NCBI GenBank assembly: GCA_035079385.1
Contig: JAVHKY010000075.1
Location: forward strand, 248,001 to 312,000
Reading direction: 5' to 3'
Length of the DNA stretch: 64,000 nucleotides
Origin: Aspidiotus rigidus
Taxonomy: Eukaryota > Arthropoda > Insecta > Hemiptera > Diaspididae
Shown one piece after another: positions 36,087 through 47,399 of this stretch. The translations under genes and the position numbers were made by a program. The number at the start of each line of letters is the position of its first letter. Positions within the stretch are counted from its first letter, which is position 1. The notes beneath the pieces were generated by a model. It was not told the DNA's origin and ran no database searches. It saw nothing but the letters and a program-made list of their open reading frames with translations.

Positions 36087-37521
36087 ATTAACGTTATCAA
36101 ATTTTTCGCTTGAGTTTTTCATTTACCAACAACCCCCCTCCTTTAATAGCTAGAGATGTGCACCTGCAATTTTTTTTGACGATTGAATGAGTAGTTCTTG
36201 GGATGTAATCAATTTTTTGGAAAATTCTCACTATTAAACATTTGAACCACTTATAGCTGCTTACATCATGAGAAGGGGATTTTCTTATCCTCTTGTTTTC
36301 AGTACTAATTGTCATGAAGAATCTTTATTTTTTTTGTTAGGCTGTTCCTTTTTTCTTTTTTTTTATTATTAGTCAAATTCAATTGTAAAAACCTTTAGTT
36401 TCAAAATCCATACATCTATGAATGAGTACAATTTTTTAGTGCTCATCAAATATACTGCGAGACTAGCTTAAAGACTTCATTCTTAATTTATTATTGATTT
36501 GTAGATCATTTTTTTGTGTATATGTGATGGTCAGTAGTTTGATTTCAGGTGTCTCAGGACATGGGAGTATTATTTTTAATTTGGAATGGTTTCTTTGAGT
36601 GAGATTTGAGGTTAGACTTATGAGTAAACCAGGTTCGAGAGGTGTGTTATTAATTTTTTAATATGTTTGGAAAGGTTGGAACGTGAGGGAAAGAATGAAG
36701 GGTTGACTGATGGGTCATTGGTTGCTTGTTTGGCTTCAATATAGACTTTGTCCATTTTTTTTTTTCCGGATCTCCTTGTAACTAGATTCCCAGTTAAAGA
36801 ATATTGGGATGGAATTTGCATAGAAGGTGGTAATGAGAGCGTGACTACAATTTATGAGCGGATGAAAAGAAGAACGCCTGGTGATAGCAATAAGTGATGC
36901 CAGGAATTGGAGATGATAAGGAATTGAGCCTTTCAGACTAATATACAGTATACTAGACCAATATTAGACTAACATTAACGTTTAGGGAGAAGTAATTATT
37001 AAGCTCTTTTAGAAGTGCTTGAATACAAAGATGCAAATCTAATTTCCAGACCACAGGGTGCGCGTTTTTTTGCCGACTTTTCTCATTGGAAAAGGGTACA
37101 CCCGGTGTCTGTTTAGAAATTTATAAAATTTGATAATCAATAAACCTATTAGTTGATAAGAAATTCGCCATTTATTTTATTGCTGTAGTTGGAAAAATGA
37201 AGATAAGTTTTATTGATTTTTCGAGCTAAAAAAAAGGAAGTATTACGCCGATTTAAGGTATCTCGGGAGGTGAGAGTATTATTTTTAATTGGGACAGCGT
37301 TTTGAGGTGTCTCAGGAGATAGGAATATTATTTTCAATTGCTTTTTTTCAATTTAATTTTTTATTTCTTTTTTATTTAAATTAAAAGTTGTTTTTTCTCG
37401 TCTTAGAAACAAACGTTTTGCCGCTAAGGCACGTTTTTCCGTTTGCGGTCGCATACTTCGATGGTCATTATTGGTGACAATTCTTAACATCGTTCCAAAT
37501 AATAGTAAATAAAAACCGTTG
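36087..37521. other. Loop between the inverted repeats
   Basis: 1.4 kb of AT-rich sequence without genes. A short motif, GGTGTCTCAGGA followed by AGTATTATTTTTAATT, recurs three times (near 36548, 37257, 37311). Confidence 0.6.
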
Positions 37522-38237
37522 AAAAAATTGCTTATTTTTGATTGAATAAAATAAATTTACGTTTCCTTATTCTGTTATGAGATGATGTGACGTCATGATG
37601 ATAAGCTTCATAAACTGAGTTTTACTATTGATTCTACAAATATCGGACTTAATTGATAGGCAATCAGTATTTAGTACAAAGAGTGGGAGTTACTCTCTTA
37701 ATGAGTTATGAGTATGTAAGAAAAAAAGTCGTGTGCTAGCGTGAGTATTTTTTTTTTTGGTATTTTTATGAAAAATTTTCGATCTCGTACTTTCTCTCCT
37801 TTAATGTTGAAAACGATGGTAACATGGCGTAGCGTAGCTGGTAAACCGAGCCACGGCATAACCGTGCACCGCGTGGCGTCGCGCGTAACTATGTACATAC
37901 TCCCGACTATGTGTTTTTTTACGCGCTTCGATTTTGTTGCGTCGATTGTGGTTCAACGGTGAGTCGTAGCGAAAAAATGAAGGGAACGTTTTTTACGTAA
38001 AATTATACGGAGGTTATTTTTGTACTGAGGTATCTTTCTCCTATACCCAACCGTTCTTGAGATATTAGCAAAATACTGATTTTTGAGAGACATTTTGGCC
38101 CCCCTCCAGCCCCCTAAGGGAAATTTTGAGTGACACGCCTTCTGAAAATGTTCTCTACAGTCATAAGTATTACAATACTAATTATAAATGTACAACTAAA
38201 TTTTGCAGTATCATTTCACTAACCGCTAGTACTATAA
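37522..38237. repeat. Inner inverted repeat, right arm (family A)
   Basis: Partner of 35364-36086. The symmetric open frames seen in both arms (for example at 35646-35867 and 37741-37962) are only reflections of the same repeat. Confidence 0.9.
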
Positions 38238-38594
38238 GAGGTAGAGAGGACAAGTACTTTTGGACGGACTTTTTTTGCGAAAGCTTGAAACCGATATTTG
38301 TTCAATGGCTTGTCTCTTGTACTACCGTAGATCAGAGAGTATTGCAGCTGCTTTGGAGTCTTTAATACAACGCGACTTCAATGGTTTTTATTTCAATACC
38401 TAGGTACCACGTGAGTCATGAATAGGAGAAAAATATTTATTTAATTTCCATCTCTTCAATATTTCTATCACTGGTAAAAAAAGAGTCTTTACAATCTGTA
38501 ATGATGCAAGACTTCCATAAATCAGCACCAAAACTATCTAAACATGAAAAATATATAGTTCATCCTTTTATCTTTAATATCGAAAACCCTTTTT

Positions 38595-39437
38595 TACAGA
38601 CTAGTTGCTCTATCCTGAAAGCTGAATAGCTCGTTTGATTGGAAATTCAAAGGACAACTTTTATGGAAACATATTTTCATAAAATTTGAATTTTGTGAGA
38701 TGATTTTGGTCTTCTTTTGAACGGCCTTTTAAGGATTTTCCGGGGCACTAATTGACCTAGGCTGAATCTTGAATACGTTATTTGATAGGAAATTTAACGA
38801 TGAACAACTTTTGTTTGAAACATTTTTTAATAAAATTTCTATTAGCCGAGATATGAGAAAATGACTAAATCTTGTGGGGGGTGGAACCCCCATTAAACAG
38901 AACGTCCTGAAGTATGAATAGCTCATTTTATAGCAAATTTAATGAGGAACAACTTTTGTTTGAAACATTTTTAAATGATATTTTTATTAGCCAAGATATA
39001 AGCAAAAGACTAAATCTTGAGGGGGTCGGAACCGCCATTAAAACAGAACGTCCTGAAGGATGAATAGCTCATTTTAGGGCAAATTTAACGAGGATCAACT
39101 TTTGTTTGAAACTTTTAATACAATTTCAATTTTGTGAGATATATGAAAAAACTGATTTTGGAACTCTTTTGAACGCCCTTTGCAAAGGAACTAATTGGCA
39201 TAGGCTGAAAGTTGAATACGTTATTTGGTAAGAAATTCAACGAGGAACAACTTTTGTTTGAAACATTTTGAAATAAAATTTCAATTTCACGCGCTATAGG
39301 CGAAAAACTAATTTTTGAGGGGGTTCAAACCCCCATAAAAAAAGAAGCTCCAGGGCGAAAAGACGGGATTTTTAGTCTGTTGTTCAGGATCACATCCTGA
39401 ACTATTTTTAGCAAAAAAACGTTTGCTCCAGCAAAAT
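38595..39437 (+). repeat. Outer inverted repeat, right arm (family B, multi-unit)
   Basis: Built of four to five degenerate units of about 170 bp. Each has GAATAGCTCATTTT or GAATACGTTATTTG, then GAGGAACAACTTTTGTTTGA, then CTAATTTTTGAGGGGG. The last part pairs with 34097-34500. Position 39316-39330 is the empty target corresponding to the solo LTR at 23122. Confidence 0.8.
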
Positions 39438-41674
39438 GTTATTTTTTTTTCTTATTTGCCTACTTTATACCCCAGATATGTGAGAGTCCATGCTGGCCAG
39501 TAAAACGACCATGTTCAGTATTTATGGGCAGTTTGGAAGATCGGAGTTTCCAGAGGACATCGAAAGATTAGTGACAGGTGATCGTGCAAGCTGAAAGAAT
39601 TCCAAAATCGTTACTCCATTGACGTTTGATTCTTTCAAACTTTTTCCCTTTTTTCTGATTGCCGGAGGAATGGGTGTGTAGCCGTATTTCAAACACTTCC
39701 GAGCTTTTTCAGGCGTTCGATTTGATCTAGCCAGTTTTTTACTTTGTGTTGAGAAAAGAATTAATGGTCATTGCCTTGAACCAGAACACAAGAACTGCAT
39801 GGGCAGACATAATAGACGAACTCGGTTATTCTAGTCACAATATCAATTTATACCGTAGGCTAAAAGATCTTGTTTATTTGACAACGTTGTAAGGTGAGCG
39901 ATTCGTGATGTCTTTGAGCTATTGATATCTGGTTATGAGGGAGGCTATTGAATATTGAGTTGTTGGGGGAGGTACGACGTTATCTGGGAAAGTCGGAGAC
40001 ATTTTCATGATTGTAAATTTGAGGTGAAAGATCCTAAAACTGTCTATCCCTGTTGGAGGAGGGTATGACGTCATCCAGGAAAGTCGGAGACATTTTCATG
40101 ATTATTAAATTTGAGGTGGAAGATCCTAAAACTGTGTATTTCCTAACTTGAGTGAGTGGAAACGCTTGTCTATATTTGTACCAATGCTGTATTTCTTTTG
40201 TTTCGAAAAAGGTTTTCGATTGTTATGAAACATGATAATCTGTTTCAAAACTTGAAATCTCGTTAGATGAGTTTCCATGATAGGAATCATAGAAAAATGT
40301 TACATAAATAGATTTTGAGTGCTCTTTTCCGCAGATTTTTGAAATTTGGGCTAGATTTACTCCCCAAAAACCGCCTGTTTTCATAGAAAATCATTTTTCA
40401 GTACCTTATAGAAATCAAGATCGCAACATTTCATTTGCTATGTAACAAACTGACATGCCAAAAATTGTTTTTTTCAACGTATCTCTTCTAGGTTCCATTC
40501 ATTAAATGTAAAAAGTCTCGCCTCAATTCTAGAGTTCTTTGATAAAGTTGTATCTTCGCTGTTTCCTTCGATACAGCTTCATTCTATTTTAGGCAGCAGA
40601 CAAACAAGTATACGGATGAGAGGCGGAACAATAGGTCGCAGCTATTATTTGACGCAAAAAATCATTTTCCGTCGCGTACGTTAGACTCGGTCTAATAAAA
40701 TTTCGATTCGACAGGCAAATGTACGAGGGGCCGAAGTCGTAAGGTGAGCTGTCTGCAGCTGACGCGAAAGGAGTTGTCCGTATCCTTGTTAGTGGCTACC
40801 GGGTGTACGCGTGCCACACATGTTCGTTTACGACAAATAGGAAGTATACGCGTGCTGATGACGGTTTCACTCATCACCTGCTCCAGAATAAAACGTATAT
40901 CTATACAAAGGAGCGAAATATACGACCAAGAAAAGGGGAATACCAGGTGTTCGCTCGTCGCAGACATTTTTCAAGACACTTTTCTTATACTTGGAGCACG
41001 TACGCCTTTGCTTCGACTTACACATGGCTAACGAATTCATCCCTTGTTTACGAGCGCGCTGGTAAACAAATTTCTCATTTCGTCACAATTTCTTCTCAAT
41101 CCTTTAAAAATCTTTAGCCCGCATTCATTTACCAATAAATTGATACGGCCCACATGGAGTTAGGTTTAAGTTAACGATCACGATTTGCACGTATCCTAAC
41201 TCGATTTCGTACCTACAACTTCATTGAGACCAAAAAAGGTATTAATGAGCCAGAAAAAGATTCGTACACTAACTTAAGTGGATTCTTTTCAACTCTTCAG
41301 AGTCCTTGTCTCCCTTTAGAGACCGAGTATCAAGAAAATTCAGCAAATTGTCATTTCTAGATCATTTCTCTTATGTATAGAATTTGAACCTCGATACCGA
41401 TTAATATGTGATAAAATCTTCAGGCATATGTCCCCTCCCTGTCCCCACTAGACGATCACATTTGTTGTTCGATTTGTCAATGTAATGATAGGGAACCGGG
41501 AACTTTTTTCCCAGGGATATGAGGTCTCCATCAAAATGTTGGCTGTTGTTTACATATAGGCCTAATCCGGGCCAGAGTCAAAGTGATTTTCAAGAAGTCT
41601 GCATTCTGTATGCGAGTATCAAAGTCACAAAACAGACAGAATACTAAAAGTTCAGCGAGAACAGGGGTTGCAGG
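39438..41674. other. Intergenic stretch
   Basis: No supported gene. 39961-40050 is repeated once at 40051-40140 with about 90% identity (GACGTTATCTGGGAAAGTCG in the first, GACGTCATCCAGGAAAGTCG in the second). A CpG-rich patch at about 40600-41050 may be regulatory. Confidence 0.5.
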
Positions 41675-41856
41675 TATAATCTTCGTAGCTCGGTTTATCT
41701 TCAAGAGATGTTTATTCGCTGTTGCTTTACAATTTTATGATCATTGTACCGTATGTACTACGGTATAGTACAGATAATATAGATTGCTAAGCATAATAAT
41801 AATCTCGTGTGCTCTCGAGTTGATGATTCTGCGATTATTGGGTTTCACAGTTTACA
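41675..41856 (-). repeat. 3' LTR, 182 bp
   Basis: The 3' copy in element orientation. It is indistinguishable from the 5' copy, which points to a recent insertion. Confidence 0.9.
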
Positions 41857-42340
41857 CGGCCATACTGACATCAACGTCGTCCCGACGTTGAACTCAAAAA
41901 AATATCCTTCAATTTGACAGCTTTGAAGGTTAACATTCTCGTGGCATTAATTGAGGAATGAGGATTCAAACCGAGTTTTTCTGGTATAATTTGGTTGAGC
42001 ACGTACACGGCCATTTTGACGCACAATGACGTCCTCGTCATTAAGAAAGGCCATTCGGTCATTCTGACTACAAATTTATCTTGTAGCGTTTGATTCTGTT
42101 GAAATATGTGCTGGTATCGTTTTTAATCTTTCTGCGTTCACATCTTCTTCAGGAAAGTGAAGAGGTTTTTATTTTGAAACAATACATGTCTCAGTAACGA
42201 AAATTAAGCCGGCGGATATATCATTACGGTGTTGGTATAATTGTAAATTCGCGCGGTCGAGCTGATAAAATGAATCGGAAATGTTAGTGCTGAAACAGAA
42301 AACAAAACATAAGAGCACAAAACTCACTACATGTGATTTG

Positions 42341-42575
42341 TGGCTGAGGTTCACACGACAGATCTCTTTTTCTGAGATAAGGTGAACTAGAAATATTCTG
42401 GCTGAGAGTTCACACGACAGATCTCTTTCTTTTGAGATAAGGTGAACTAGAGTTATTCATGGCAGGGGTTCACACGACAGATCTCTTTTCTGGAGATAAG
42501 GTGAACCAGAAACATTATGGCAGGGGTTCACACGACAGATCTCTCTTTTGAGATAAGGTTCAATACGACAGGAGT
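42341..42575. repeat. Four tandem 60-bp hairpin units
   Basis: Units begin near 42341, 42401, 42461 and 42521. Each contains GGTTCACACGACAGATCTC, then GAGATAAGGTGAAC. GTTCAC pairs with GTGAAC and AGATCTC with GAGAT, so every unit can fold. They lie in the 3' half of the LTR element. Confidence 0.85.
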
Positions 42576-42989
42576 GGTCAGATGCCTTATTTGAACACCA
42601 CTAAGTGACGTTGCTAAATCTTGCGACATTAGTGAGCGTTCACTGCCAAAGATATGCGAGGGTATCAGTGCCGGCAACGTTTACCATCTTGTAGAACGGT
42701 CCTATTCATGGTTTTGGTGCTTGATGTCTCTTAGCAGCCGAGCCAAGAACTTGTTTACTTGCGGCTGACACGTTTGCCACATTCCACCGTGGCACTTGCT
42801 CTGCAGATTGGTTTTATGGCTACTTCCCACCAGTTGCGCGGCAATGCCTGAAGACATGTCCCCCGACATTCATTTCACAGTCAAATTTCCGTAGGAAGAG
42901 AGCGAGTTTGGCTGGCGCGCGGCTCTAGGCAGCAACTTGGATCTGCTGGCTGAGGTTACCCAAGATCAAATCTTGTTTTTGCCGGTCCG

Positions 42990-43292
42990 TCACACAATTG
43001 ATAGTTTCATTGTCTGCGCTAGTTGTTGGTGGACACATTCAAAATGGCTCTGGTCTGGCTCCTTGTAGGTTTCAAAAATTTTGTGAAATTCTAGGAACGC
43101 GTTTCTTCTTGGTAGAAATGTTGTTGTAAGCAGTTCCTTCCATTCCGGCCACGTGTAGTTGATGGTTGGTAGTCCTTGGTACCACGCCTTCGCGACACCG
43201 GCCAACTTCAAGAGGGCAAAGTAGGCCGTCGTTGTACTCGGCGAATTGTAGATAGCAGCCAGTTCATCAACTTTTTCGAGCCAAAGTTCCAC
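42990..43292 (-). pseudogene. Gag fragment of the LTR element
   Basis: About 100 aa with WLEKVDELA, AKAWYQGLP, WPEWKELLTTTF and FHKIFETYKEPD. This is the Retrotrans_gag-type fold region of Ty3/gypsy-like elements. The preceding residues (AAKDLIPPFE) are in another frame, so a frameshift lies near 43290. The stop at 42990 is premature: no zinc knuckle follows. Confidence 0.75.
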
Positions 43293-43745
43293 AGTTGTAT
43301 CTCAAATGGCGGAATAAGGTCCTTGGCCGCCATAGCCGGGTTGGCGCTACAGGTTGGCATTACACTTATCGTTCTCAATCCGTCGTGAGTTTTGTCCGGC
43401 TGGCTTCTCGCATTGTTGGTTGTCGTCGTTCTCCTTCGATCGCGTGGTTGTACTGGGTTTATTCGACGTTGGTTGTTCGTTTGATAAACGACATTGAATT
43501 TGAATTTGTCGTCGTTTCGGTTTCTGGCGTTTGAATTCCTTCAACTAGTCGTTAGAAGGCTCAATGGATCGAGTTTCAGTTATCTCATCGGTAGAGCGGT
43601 TTCAATTTCGCCAAATATCAAACGCGTATGTTATCTTCACCATTGGCTGCTCTGGATTGGTTTCAACGAACTTGGCGACAACATCTCTGTTTGCTGAGAT
43701 CGCGCAAGATGGCGTTGAGTTAGGCGCGGCTTATCCCACTTCTGA

Positions 43746-43927
43746 TATAATCTTCGTAGCTCGGTTTATCTTCAAGAGATGTTTATTCGCTGTTGCTTTA
43801 CAATTTTATGATCATTGTACCGTATGTACTACGGTATAGTACAGATAATATAGATTGCTAAGCATAATAATAATCTCGTGTGCTCTCGAGTTGATGATTC
43901 TGCGATTATTGGGTTTCACAGTTTACA
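43746..43927 (-). repeat. 5' LTR, 182 bp
   Basis: The 5' copy in element orientation. The adjacent inner bases TCAGAAGTGGGAT are in the primer-binding position; I do not assign the tRNA. Confidence 0.9.
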
Positions 43928-44455
43928 CAGGTGACTGTACGTCAACTACAGATCGACGTGACAAATAAGTCAAAGTGGCGTAGCCAGAAAGTTCTCTAGA
44001 GAGGAGATGGGGGCGTATGGACGACCATGGTCCTGAGGCAGGGATTAAAAATTTTTGTACATCAGAACCATCGAGAGTCAGTTCTGATTCTCAAGAGGGG
44101 ATTCATCTCCATCACCTCCTCCCCTGGCTGCGCTATTGGTTGACAAACGTCGATTTGATATCAGCTACATTTGAATTGTTGATTTGAACATTGATTTCAG
44201 TTCTATTCAAAGTCAACCGGTTTACATTTTCGGAGCACTAGGTATTAACATTGACTTAACGTCAATCAGCAATTGCTTTGAAGTCCATCAAGCGTTCGGA
44301 AAGGTTGACTTAAAACTCCCTCCAAATTGACGTCACTAGTCAGTCAGAACCAGGACAACAAGTCCATGTTCACATCAGCTTGTTAATAACGATGTTACAG
44401 TTGACTACGAGTAGGGATTGAGGATTTCGACTTCCCGCGCGGGACAGGACATTGT

Positions 44456-44838
44456 CAACAGGGAACACCTGCTTTACCGGGGGGGGGGGGGGGAGGTCGG
44501 CAAAAACGTCCGCCGGCCGGCAAAGCTCGGAGCTTGAAAATTTTTCAATTCCCCCCCCCCCCCTTCATCAGATATAACTCGGTGGTTGGGGTATATAGCC
44601 TGAAAGATAGCCCATTCAAGTAACTAGATATGCAATGCTTCATACACCAATCACCTTAGCCCCTTCAATGAACCAGGTATGCAACACTTCAAACACCATA
44701 AAACTGAGAACGTCCTTCCAAGGTCTTATTATATACAGCTCCACAATCCGGGCCTGTGACGTCACATTTTGATGACGTCATAGATCTGGTACGTGAACAT
44801 TTTTCAGGACCCACGTCCCCCATAAAACAGGTTCTCTG
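44456..44838. mobile_element. Foldback element with G/C-tract arms
   Basis: The left end, CAGGGAACACCTGCTTTACC plus a G16 tract, faces the right end, CCCCCATAAAACAGGTTCTC. This is the family of 33.4-34.1 kb. It contains an inner C-tract near 44558 and two TGACGTCA octamers (44757 and 44773). It interrupts a region with two diverged copies of a GTCAACC/TTGACTTAAAACTCCCT repeat (about 44250-44345 and 44925-45005). Confidence 0.6.
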
Positions 44839-45240
44839 CCACCTTTCGTTTAAGTCGATTGAGTAGGAATTGAGGACCATTGAAAGTCAAATATATTTTT
44901 AAAACATTAGATAGATAAGGATGTTGATTCAACAAATTAATCAACAATTGATTTGAAGGCCATCAAACATTGACTCAAAACTCCCTGAAGATTGACTCGA
45001 CTAATTATTGAAAACCACGTAGTCAAAAAATCCGAACTCCTATCATCTCATGAACGACATTACTGTGCCGTTAATTTCCAGTAAAAATTAAGGATCTTGA
45101 CGCCAATTTGAGGTCGATTCAAAATCAGCCTGCATAAATTTTTCTAGTTCTGTAGATATGGACATTGATTCGATGTCAACTAGGAATTGGGATTCCACAT
45201 GCTATTGGTTGTGTTGACGTGTACAGATTGACGTGACTAA

Positions 45241-45366
45241 GGGCCAGTTTTACAATCCGCGTTCAACTTTGAAGCGCCGTTGATCCGTCAAATTTGGGCG
45301 ATCAATTTGTTGATCCACAGTTCTACTAGGTCTCGTGCTTGTAAACGCTGATTGTGAGACTGGCCC
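45241..45366. mobile_element. 126-bp MITE with TAA target duplication
   Basis: GGGCCAGTTTTACAATCCGC at the left pairs with the inverse of GTGAGACTGGCCC at the right over about 25 bp, and TAA flanks both sides (45238-45240, 45367-45369). A 3-bp TWA duplication with such ends fits PIF/Harbinger-type MITEs. Non-coding. Confidence 0.8.
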
Positions 45367-45989
45367 TAATCAGTCGAAACTAGGTCATTAAATCTTATCT
45401 GAGGGAGTCAACCGGTCTCAGAAAACCCCAGAACCCTGAAAAAGTCTTGGATTCTGTGAAGAGGGCCCGGAAACCCGGATTGCTCCGGAATTCAACACAG
45501 AAAGAAGAAATTTTGAGCCTACTGAGAAAATTGTTCTACGAAAAATTGATGAAGGTAACCAAAAAACTCTGGTGAAGTCCCCAAAAGATCCTGGAAAGTG
45601 CCGGACTTTCATTTTCTGATTCTAGTAGATACCTTGGGTTGGCTTAGGTCGTAGAATCCCTCGATTTCAACCGTAATTGCAATGGTCTGTAGGTCTTGGA
45701 GGTTTCCTGCGATTAATGCGGTATCGTCTGCATTACCCGTTGCCGATCTCAAGCTGCCGAAGAGCCTCCGTGAATATCCACTCCACGTACAGATTAAAAA
45801 GTATTGGAAAGAGAATGTACGCTTGGCCTACGATCCTTTACTGATCTCAAAGTCTTCGCGGTCGTTTGATTATTCTTCAGTCGAACGCATACAGATTGCT
45901 GCTAGTATAATTAAATTACCCTTTCCTATCAGAGACTGCTTTCTGTTGACAATTCATCAGAAACATATCATTACTCGCAGGTCGAAATT

Positions 45990-46345
45990 TTGAATCTCCA
46001 CTCTCTAGCCTCATATATATTGCTGGATGGTCGAAACTCAAGAGTCAGAATTTTTTCGAGATTTATCCTGCCGCCTCTCCTCTCATGCGCGTAGATGTTC
46101 AACCTCATGGTATTCATAGGTCGACAGTCGGCATTTTCCCAAGATCCACCCGCCTCCCCTCTCTTTTCATGCATACTGCTCAAAAATCGAAATTTTCACT
46201 ATACCAACTCTCGATATTTATTGGTTGATGGTCAAAGTTTCTCTTAGATACACTCCCCCTTATCTTCCCTTTCCGTATATTATATGTATTGCTTGAAGCT
46301 TGAAATCCTTACAAGTCCATCTTTTGAATACTCTATGTAGGTCGA
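45990..46345. repeat. Degenerate 60-70-bp minisatellite
   Basis: Repeated GGTCGAAA/GTCAGAATTTT and CTCCCCT/TCATATAT blocks, about five units, are related to the minisatellite at 33.4-34.0 kb and to traces at 48.7 and 49.9 kb. Confidence 0.5.
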
Positions 46346-46743
46346 TGGTTGGAATTTTTCCTCGCGCACTTTTTTGAATCACAGCAGATACATATTTCTC
46401 AAATAACTCCTCGTAAGAATGGTTCCCAAAAAAAAACGCGTTGTAATAGTGCATAGGTGAATCATTTCATACGCTGCAACCCATCATATCATATCCTGCT
46501 AACTTTCATGAACACACGAGCTTATCAGATAACCAGTCGGGTGATTCGTACGATGCATTTATGTACACGTATCAGTTCTCTTTTGTCCTTTGACCGTTCA
46601 ACTTGTTCTAACGATTTCGACTTCGTTGGTTTTGGTTCTCGCAAGATACGTTCTCGAAATTCGCGCAAACGTTACAATTATTGCTACGAAGGTAATTCGC
46701 GTATATCACGAATAGTATATTTAAAAAAAAAATCTAAACAATC

Positions 46744-47232
46744 ATGGAAAATATAAATAAATTGATTTCGAAACAGCCGTCCAGAGAAGAATATTCGGAA
46801 TCCTACGCCATCGATAGCCCCATTAGTGAACAGGAAGACTACGACTCCAGCGACAGCTCAAGTAGTACTTCTACCTTAGTCTCAGAAGAACAGTTAGACT
46901 CCAGCGCCGTCAATAGCAGTCACTCTGATAGCATTATTGATACTGTTAGTTCTGTTCCTATTCTTACTACTATAGCCTCAAAGTTGGACTGCATTTATCG
47001 TGATAGCTCTATTAGTAGTGACACAGCTGGAACTTCAGATCCTAGTCAGCCATCATCGGGTGAGTCAGTGGGTACACTCCCGGACGTAGGCTCGTTGGCC
47101 CTCGACGCGGCAGGTACGGAATGTCCTGAGGAAGAAATGGCTGTAGCGAAACGCCTGAAAAAAAAACGCGTCCCGAAATCAGTCGGTAGTGGTTCCTCGA
47201 ACGAATATTTGCCGTCAGCCGGTCAATATTAA
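46744..47232 (+). CDS. Hypothetical Ser/Glu-rich acidic protein, possibly longer
   Basis: I do not recognise this protein. The ATG at 46744 opens 162 aa rich in Ser, Asp and Glu (SSDSSSSTSTLVSEEQ), with a basic cluster KRLKKKRVPK near residues 138-147 that could be a nuclear signal. It is low complexity and likely disordered. The frame stops at TAA (47230-47232), yet the same frame continues for 48 more codons of the same composition (PTEEQDSGESGQ to SETVRK, TAG near 47380). This suggests either a recent nonsense change, readthrough or a sequencing error. No partner exons were identified. It may be a single-exon gene or one exon of a larger gene. Confidence 0.45.
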   Translation: MENINKLISKQPSREEYSESYAIDSPISEQEDYDSSDSSSSTSTLVSEEQLDSSAVNSSHSDSIIDTVSSVPILTTIASKLDCIYRDSSISSDTAGTSDPSQPSSGESVGTLPDVGSLALDAAGTECPEEEMAVAKRLKKKRVPKSVGSGSSNEYLPSAGQY

Positions 47233-47399
47233 CCAACGGAGGAACAAGATAGTGGAGAGTCAGGACAGTCTGTTTCGGAGGAAAGTGGAGAACGGTCGAG
47301 CGATGATAATCCTTCAGTATCGGATCATAAAAAATTGGAGGAAAGTGAGAGTGACGCATCGGAAACAGTACGCAAGTAGATCAGATACAGACTTCCAAA

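Larger units (their letters stand above)
41675..43927 (-). mobile_element. Young non-autonomous LTR retrotransposon (Ty3/gypsy-type gag)
   Basis: 182-bp direct repeats at 41675-41856 and 43746-43927 look identical base for base. CAGG flanks the outer edges (41671-41674 and 43928-43931), consistent with a 4-bp target duplication. Read on the minus strand, the LTR runs TGTAAACTGTG to GATTATA with AATAAA inside. The 5' LTR is followed by TCAGAAGTGGGAT in the primer-site position. Only a gag remnant remains inside; RT, protease, RNase H and integrase are absent, so it must have moved with help. No clear polypurine tract was found before the 3' LTR. Confidence 0.88.

Noticed and set aside
35646..38365. 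Mirror ORFs of 70-80 aa at 35646-35867 and 37741-37962 as a gene pair
   Set aside because: Both are the same inverted repeat read twice; no domain or splice context.
43554..43640. tRNA-like stretch near the 5' LTR
   Set aside because: Contains a TCGGTAGAGCGG-like piece but no T-arm or acceptor stem could be formed.
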